From Typhlomys cinereus (lineage: Eukaryota; Chordata; Mammalia; Rodentia; Platacanthomyidae): DNA of 64,000 bases. The notes beneath the pieces were generated by a model, which made no database searches, had not been told where the DNA came from, and saw only the letters and a program-made list of their open reading frames with translations. Location of the stretch: positions 461,750 through 525,749 of the forward strand of contig JALPQD010000820.1 in assembly GCA_023101885.1 (NCBI GenBank), read 5' to 3'. Every line of letters begins with the position of its first letter. Position 1 is the stretch's first letter. Below, piece after piece: positions 58,263 through 64,000 of this stretch. The translations under genes were made by a program, and so were the position numbers.

Positions 58263-58453
58263 CAGCTGGGAGAAGAGGCTCACAACTAGGATCCCATCAC
58301 TCCTGTGGCTAAGGCAAGAGGATCGCCATGATGTGAAGCCAGCCTGAGCTACAGAATAGGTTCAAGGAAGTCAATCTGGGGTACTGAGTTGAGTTTGAGA
58401 TTAGTTTGGACTGTAGAGTAAGACTCTCTCTCTCTCAAAAAAAAAAAAAAAGT
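58263..58453 (+). mobile_element. B1-like SINE with A tail
   Basis: gtcagctgggagaagaggct opening, ggctaaggcaagaggatcgc and ccagcctgagctacagaata core, ctctctctctcaaaaaa end and a 16-A tail. The middle is longer than a simple B1 monomer, suggesting an internal duplication. Confidence 0.75.
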
Positions 58454-59029
58454 TTGTACCCTATTACACAATTAGCAATCCAAATAATTTTCTGGCTTGT
58501 GGGGCTTTTTTTTTTTTTTTTTTTTACATAATTAAACAAACACTTTACTAATGAGTTTGCAAGTGTACATTACACGATTAGTAAAAATAAAACTGTACCA
58601 AAGCTCCAGACCTGCCATTTAAGTAACGGGTCATAAAAAGACCCTCACTGGATTTTAAAGACATACGTCTGTAATTTCTCTGTGAGCTCAAAGTCTGGCT
58701 GTCAGAGGGACTGAAGCAGTGTGGTTTCTTATGTCAAATATACATTTTTATGATGTGGTCTACCTCTGTGGACAGGAACACTTTGGAGAGGGCAGGTGGG
58801 TTTCTGAATATTGAAACAGAAAAAGGAAGAACTTGTTGAAACTCCATCTCTCAGAAATGGGCACTTCTATTGCCTCTTCTGCCCCCAAGGTAAGGTACAA
58901 CAAAAAGGTAAAAGAAATAAGAATTATTTGGTTTGGTAACACTCCGGGTAGGAAATAATGAACTTTTTCCATTCAATTGCCTCTACCTAGAATATATATT
59001 TTTAGTATGTCTTCAATGTTCATGCCAAT

Positions 59030-59485
59030 GGATTTTATTAAATCATGTTCTTAGCAGTATGTCATGTATTGTGGCAATATTCATACTCATATTCCCCTCT
59101 TCCTTTACCTCTCCCCCTCTTCCTAGCCCCTTCATTCCCTTAGAACATCTTGCTTTTTACTTTTATATCATAATAAAATGATTCTACGAATCTGTGTAAA
59201 ATCTAGCATTCACAAATTTGTCTTTCTTGAGTCTGACTTACTTTGTTTAAAAATATGATGTCTCTAGTTTGTATCAGTCTTCCTAAAAATATCATTATCT
59301 ACATTTTTCTTTTCCATCCATCTATTGATAGACTCCTTGGCTGATTCCATAACTTGTCCACTGTGAACAGGGCTGCAAAAATATGAGTGTGCATGGTTCT
59401 CTGTGACACGATGACTTACAGTCATACACCCAGGAATGGTATAGCTAGGTCAATCTGGTCATTTAGCTGCAACTTAGAAACTGAT
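59030..59485 (-). mobile_element. L1 3'UTR, antisense
   Basis: The order ttgagtctgacttactttgt, ccatctattgatagactcct, tggctgattccataacttgt, ggaatggtatagctaggtca is the well-known antisense pattern of mammalian L1 3' regions. Confidence 0.75.
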
Positions 59486-59547
59486 GTATTTTTTGCCTTA
59501 TAAATAATTTTCCAACGAATTTGAACCCCTCTCTTGTAACATCCATG

Positions 59548-59910
59548 TATCAGTTACTTTTCTTATCCTGATCGAATAACCTGGCAATGGCAACCTAAAA
59601 GAGAAAGGGTTTCTTTTGGCTCAAGTTTAAGGGTACAGCCCAGCAGGGAAGGCATGGTGGCAGGAACAGGAGGCAGGTGGTCACATTGTATCTGTAATCA
59701 AGAAGCAGAGAGCAATGAATGTTCCTGTTCCTTGCCTTTTTTCTCTTCAGTCTGCAGCCTCCACCAAAAGAATGATGTTCAGATAACGTTCTTCCCTCCT
59801 AGTTAAACTTCTCTGGAAATATTCTCATAAACCCACCCTAGAGCTTGTCTCCAAGGTGATTCTAAGTCCTTTCAAGGGGGCCATCAAGATCAACCATTGC
59901 ACACCATTCC
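59548..59910 (-). mobile_element. MaLR-like LTR, antisense
   Basis: ccatgtatcagttacttttc opening, cagggaaggcatggtggcag, then a gagcttgtctccaaggtgat block and ccattgcacaccattc at the end. Confidence 0.6.
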
Positions 59911-60101
59911 CTCCCATGGTTTACATGAGGGAGCCAAAGAAAGACAGTAGAGAGAGCAGCTTAGCATTTTAGCAGATGCTAAAATACTTGGATTATCGTG
60001 GGTTTCTTTTATTTAAATGGTTTGTAAGGGGACCTGTAATTTCAGTTTAAATAAAACTCTTGTACCCTAACAAAATGTATGAAAGAAATGTCATGTCAAA
60101 A

Positions 60102-60132
60102 TATCCGTGTGTGTGTGTATGTGTGTGCACAC
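60102..60132. repeat. (GT)n tract, imperfect
   Basis: About 13 GT units with interruptions, followed by gtgcacacgtg. Confidence 0.85.
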
Positions 60133-60504
60133 GTGTCTTAGTCTGTGTGTTTCTAGATGTGTCCAATAATGTAATTTTTTTTTTTTATTTAAAAAGGTTC
60201 TAAACTCATGGGACGTCTTTTACTAGGGCTGAGCAGATCTTGCCATAGATTTGCATACTGAAAACAAAACATGAGATTTTTGCAATTGTGAGACCAGAAA
60301 AGTGTTACTTGAAAAAATTTTGCCAGACTCCAGGTTATTATTGCTCCTTTTAATTAGCTCACAGGTTCACACCACAGGGGTCAGCCGTTGCTTGTTTCTT
60401 CAGTGTAAACAAGTCTGCACCGCTCAAGCTGCGGGGGCCCGCCTGCACCAAGACCAGGCCAAGGGAGACAATAGGAAGTCACAGGGAGGTCACAGGCCTG
60501 TGAT

Positions 60505-60602
60505 CTGGCCAGCTTGGCTTTGAACCTCAGCTTCTCCCTCTCTTGCCACAGAGCTGAGGAAGTTACATATCTTCTCTGAACAATGTCTTCTTTTCAAAAT
60601 AG
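60505..60602 (+). mobile_element. MIR-like fragment
   Basis: ggctttgaacctcagcttct, then agctgaggaagttacatatc in MIR core order. Confidence 0.55.
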
Positions 60603-60881
60603 TGTGGTCAGAGAAAGTAAGATTCCAGGATGGTTAGAACACTTCAACCGGCCAAGCAGCTAAACTCCGGTGCTTACTGGGGCCCCGGGTCTTGGAGAGC
60701 TTTAGGCAGGATCTCCTGGAGCCCCGAGTTCTAGAGTGGGTGAAGTAATGATATCTCACATGAACTTGTACAAATCTCGGGGGACATTTGTGACTCAAAT
60801 TCTTGAGTTTTGTTTTAAATCGATTGATTCTGTATGCTATCCAGCCAGACATGAAATTCAGGACTTTTTTTTCACAGATGA

Positions 60882-60955
60882 AGGATCAAAGCCAGGTCCT
60901 CGTACGCGCTCAGGCAAGTTGCTCTACCACTGAACTACGATCTTGACCCCACAGA
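60882..60955 (-). mobile_element. ID element (BC1-like SINE), antisense
   Basis: On the minus strand: ggggtcaagatcgtagttca, then gtggtagagcaacttgcctg, then a ggacctggctttgatcc B-box region. Confidence 0.8.
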
Positions 60956-61550
60956 GCCTTTCACAGTTTCAGACAATAGCACCAATAGCAGCAGCAGCAG
61001 CACTGTAGTTAATCATAGTATCACTTACTGACATCACCAAGGAAGAGCTTTTCATCTTAAATACAAATGGTGGTTAAGAGAAATTAAAGTGTCCTTCAAT
61101 GTTGTTGGCCTCTCTGCCCTCCTATCTATCACTGTGTCCTGAGCCCACTTTATTGGTTTCACCCCCTGCAAATACAGTGTACCTCTCTCTCCTTTTCTAT
61201 CATAGAGCAAAATGAAAATTCCTTTCATTCTTGCCAACAGAGAAGCTTGAATATTCTATTGTGGCCAAAAAGCACATTGACACCTTTTCTCCCAGGTAAT
61301 CTATCAAGAGATTCTCACAAAAAAAGAAAGTGATGTCCCTGAGAAAATTTCTGGTGCTGTTATTGAAATACTTTCTAAGTTATTTTTCATTCCATTCTAT
61401 ATATTTACAGTATAGAAAGCTTTACTGCACCATAGTAACTTATAATAACTTGCTTAGCTCTGTGACTTTGAGAAACTGCTTAAACTCAAAGTCTTTCTAT
61501 ACAAATGAATATTGTAATGTTGTCAAAGGTACAGTGTGGAAAGGATTAAG
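60955..61550. other. unassigned intergenic stretch
   Basis: A short (CAG)n (60987-61002) and AT-rich DNA. No repeat or gene assigned. Confidence 0.4.
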
Positions 61551-61552
61551 TT

Positions 61553-61682
61553 AAAATCGAGCATGAAGATGCATACTTGTAATTCTAGCACTTGGGAGAC
61601 GGAGGCAGTAAGATCATGGGTTTGAGGCCAACCTATGCTATATAGAGAAGCATTGTTTCAAAAATCAAAGCACACACACAAA
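61553..61682 (+). mobile_element. B1 SINE
   Basis: 7SL-derived order: tgcatacttgtaattctagc, cttgggagacggaggcagta, gggtttgaggccaacctatg, tatatagagaag, tttcaaaaatcaaag. Confidence 0.88.
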
Positions 61683-61829
61683 GAATGAAATGAGTTTATA
61701 TATGTAAGAAACTCAGAGGATACATTTCTTCATTCCTGAGAAGTCTCAGAAGATATCGGTTACTTACTTTTACTAAACCAATGACTGGCTCTCTTGATCA
61801 TAAGTCTTTGTACCACTTGGATCACTTTC

Positions 61830-62032
61830 TTTTTAAAAATTATTATTTATTTATGTAATAATTAATTAATTAATTTTTATTTGATAGTAAAGAGGACATG
61901 CATACCATGGCATAGGAGTGGAGCTTAGAGAACAACTTTCAGAATTCTTCAATCCCTGGGCTTCTAGGGATCAAACTGGGGTCACGAGGTTGTGAGCAGG
62001 TGTCTGGCCACTGAGTTATCTCACCAGTACCT
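61830..62032 (-). mobile_element. B2-superfamily SINE, type II
   Basis: On the minus strand: head ggtactggtgagataactca, gaacaactttcagaattctt-like middle shared with 27866 and 55400, and an A/T tail with (AATT)n at 61858-61878. Confidence 0.8.
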
Positions 62033-62209
62033 TCAGTCACCTTTTTGAAATGCAGTTAGTAAGGCGTCACCAAGAAGAGTACCATTTTGACTGTGGAGCT
62101 CTTCATGTAAAGAAGGTCTAGCTAAGTGCAATTAAGTTGACCCATAACTGCAGAGCATGATATTCTGCAAAAGAGATAAGCTAAGAGTGTCTCATCACAG
62201 TCTGAAAAC

Positions 62210-62392
62210 ACATATTCTGGCCTCCAATGCGAAGATCTTGGACAAGTTACTTGAAGTTTTTGAGCTTTGGCTTCTTTATGTGATAAATAGGATTAGCAAT
62301 AAAACCTGCTTTTCAGATTGAGGGGATTAAGAGACATTTCATGGGAGAGAATAATAGCACATGTTCATATTCAATAAACTCAACACAGTAAC
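62210..62392 (+). mobile_element. MIR element
   Basis: gatcttggacaagttacttg, then ttggcttctttatgtgataa, then a attcaataaactcaac end. Confidence 0.7.
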
Positions 62393-62489
62393 ACAGTTGA
62401 TAAAGCAAGCAGCATAAGAGCTATACTTAAGTAGTAGGAATTCCATTCAACAATTCTCATTGGCGAGGCTGGATCCTTCTTACTCAACG

Positions 62490-63085
62490 GCACCACTGTT
62501 AATGGACCTGTGGCGATGGCCTGTACCTCAGCAGGCTGGGCTCAGCCACCAGTACTCGGTAAGTCAACTAAGAACCAAATAGGCAACAAAAGGCATAAAA
62601 AGAAGATTTATCCAATGTGGTCACATGGGCAAGAAAGACAGAGAGACCCAGTGACCCTCCAAGCCATCTTCAGGGTCTAAGCAAGAGGACAAAACTTAAA
62701 CGGAGGGAGCACAGAAGACACGCATAACTAAGCATTTCTGGTCAAGGTATGGCCACGCCCACCACTGACCCCATTCATCATCCTCTTGGCCCCAGTCTAT
62801 CTTAGAAGGTGGTCTAACAAGTTTTGAGAATTTTATGGAATCTTCTCCCCTTGGCTAGCACCAGACCTTTTTCCTGCTCCTGGCATAAGATTCCTGGGGG
62901 AAAAGGAAATTTTAGTTTCCTGGTATGCCTTGTTTCCACAGTCCAGACAACCAGAGTGAGGGCACAAGTATGTCTGTAGCATGTTTTTGCCCCTGCCAGT
63001 TTGGTTTCATTGAGACCTCCCATCTATGTACAAATGATCCCTGGAACTGTGCAGCGTAACCATGTCGCTCACCTAGTAACTCACC
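62490..63085 (-). mobile_element. ERV LTR-like sequence, antisense
   Basis: Contains agaagatttatccaatgtgg near a tttat polyadenylation-like complement, hinting at an antisense ERV LTR. Also cctcttggccccagtctatc and gccaccagtactcggtaag. Family and edges are unknown. Minus-strand frames here are not recognised. Confidence 0.35.
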
Positions 63086-63109
63086 AAGAGCAGTAACCAT
63101 GAATAAGCC

Positions 63110-63445
63110 TTTGACATTTGTACCTAGTTCCCATTATTTTTATGTCATTGAGGTCATTTCCACAGAAGACATTTCATATCCTGTCTCTCTGCTTGCCACA
63201 AATTACAAGTTTGTTCTCACACCCTTAAAGTCTTTATACTTTAACGACCACATAATATTCTATTGTAAAGATCTGTCGTAATTTATTTAACCGCTCTCCT
63301 GGTACTGGACATGTAATTTGTTTCCAGTTCTTGGTTCTTGTAAGTAATGAAGGTTTTAGTCTAGAGGTTCTGTCTTCATTTTGGATGATTACTTTGAGCT
63401 AAAGTTCTTAGACAGAATTACTGGGCCAAAAGTTATGAACTCACA
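63110..63445 (-). mobile_element. L1 3'UTR, antisense, old
   Basis: The order ccacataatattctattgta, aatttatttaaccgctctcc, tttgtttccagttcttggtt, agaattactgggccaaaag matches the antisense 3' region of old mammalian L1. Confidence 0.6.
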
Positions 63446-63839
63446 ATATGTACTGACATATTGCTACCCAGATCCCTCTCATACTTGAAGGTGATGGTCA
63501 CCTTCCCAAGTCCTCTCTCCAAGCTAAACACCCTCAGATCCTCCTACCGCTCCTCACACAGCCACTTCTCTAGTGCTGACAGCGCCTTTACTAGTTACTG
63601 TTCACTGGACTCCAACGCAAACTCGTCAGCTGCCATCAATGCAACCCACCCCCATCTTGCCTCATCTCCCCTCACTCTCTCCGCTCAGCTACTCTTCCCA
63701 CATGTGCTCTGCTCCTTTCTTCAGGCTCTCAGCAGTCCTGCTACTTCAGCCCAGGATGCCTTTGTTAGTCAGTTTTCTGTCACTGAGGCAAAATAGTTGA
63801 GGTAACCAGAAAGAAAGAAAAAAACAGGAAGAAAGTGTT

Positions 63840-64000
63840 CTTCTCTCTTATCTTTCTTTCTTTCTTTCTTTCTTTTCTTTCTTTCTTCTTTTCCGTTTTC
63901 TTTCTTTCTTTCTCTTTCTTCTTTTCTCTTTTTTCTTATACCTTTTTCCCTCCCCTCCCTCCCTCCCTCTCTCCCTCTCGTTCTCCCTCTTTCCCTCTCT
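63840..64000. repeat. (CTTT)n and C-rich pyrimidine tract, cut by window edge
   Basis: Starts after a purine-rich stretch (63806-63835) with a cagttttctgtcactgaggc LTR-like scrap before it. The tract runs to the end of the window and its true length is unknown. Confidence 0.95.

Noticed and set aside
1..64000. A new multi-gene system
   Set aside because: I looked on both strands for groups of genes, conserved operon-like spacing, RNA structures and arrays. Only repeats, one retrocopy and unassigned intergenic DNA are supported.

Overview
This is nuclear DNA from a mammal, almost certainly a rodent. Evidence for a rodent: B1 (7SL-derived), ID (BC1-like), ID/B1-fusion (B4-type) and B2-superfamily SINEs, rodent-style L1 3' ends (polypurine tract then A-rich tail), many MaLR-like LTRs, and an older layer of MIR and L2 shared by all mammals. 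The most frequent B2-superfamily SINE has the usual tRNA-like head but a body I do not recognise from mouse or rat B2, so the animal is probably not a mouse or rat. I cannot name the species. All repeat names are from memory, without a library search.

The window looks intergenic, like a gene desert. There is no convincing multi-exon gene, no clear CpG-island promoter, no structural RNA gene and no CRISPR. Nearly all open frames over 60 codons fall in repeats or look like chance. The one recognisable protein frame is 59 codons (29826-30005, +): an intact copy of the micropeptide gene SMIM30. It sits in a processed retrocopy with a poly(A) tract and flanking target-site duplications.

Layout. 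0-5 kb: ancient L2, a homeodomain-motif-rich block and a CpG-enriched block. 5-13 kb: L1 tails, SINEs, MIRs and a second TAATTA-rich block. 13.9-15.3 kb: LTRs, including one solo LTR nested in an older relative, each with its own 5-bp duplication. 15.7-18.2 kb: SINE and decayed L1 ORF2. 19-22.5 kb: LTRs, one carrying a 139-bp copy of a sequence 0.5 kb away. 23-26.4 kb: an unidentified minus-strand ORF and a 185-bp mosaic made of three pieces copied from both sides. 27-41 kb: SINEs, the SMIM30 retrocopy, LTRs and minisatellites. 41.6-42.7 kb: a MaLR LTR split by an ERV-like insert. 46.5-49.6 kb: two related LTRs, one with an expanded internal repeat, nested with a SINE inside an older element. 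50-64 kb: mixed L1, LTR, SINE and MIR, ending in a pyrimidine tract cut by the window edge.

No gene system with cooperating parts is visible. The best leads are (1) the cluster of local templated insertions at 21.8-25.3 kb, with a copy boundary at a hairpin arm, and (2) the intact SMIM30 retrocopy. Three possible regulatory blocks rest on base composition and motifs only.
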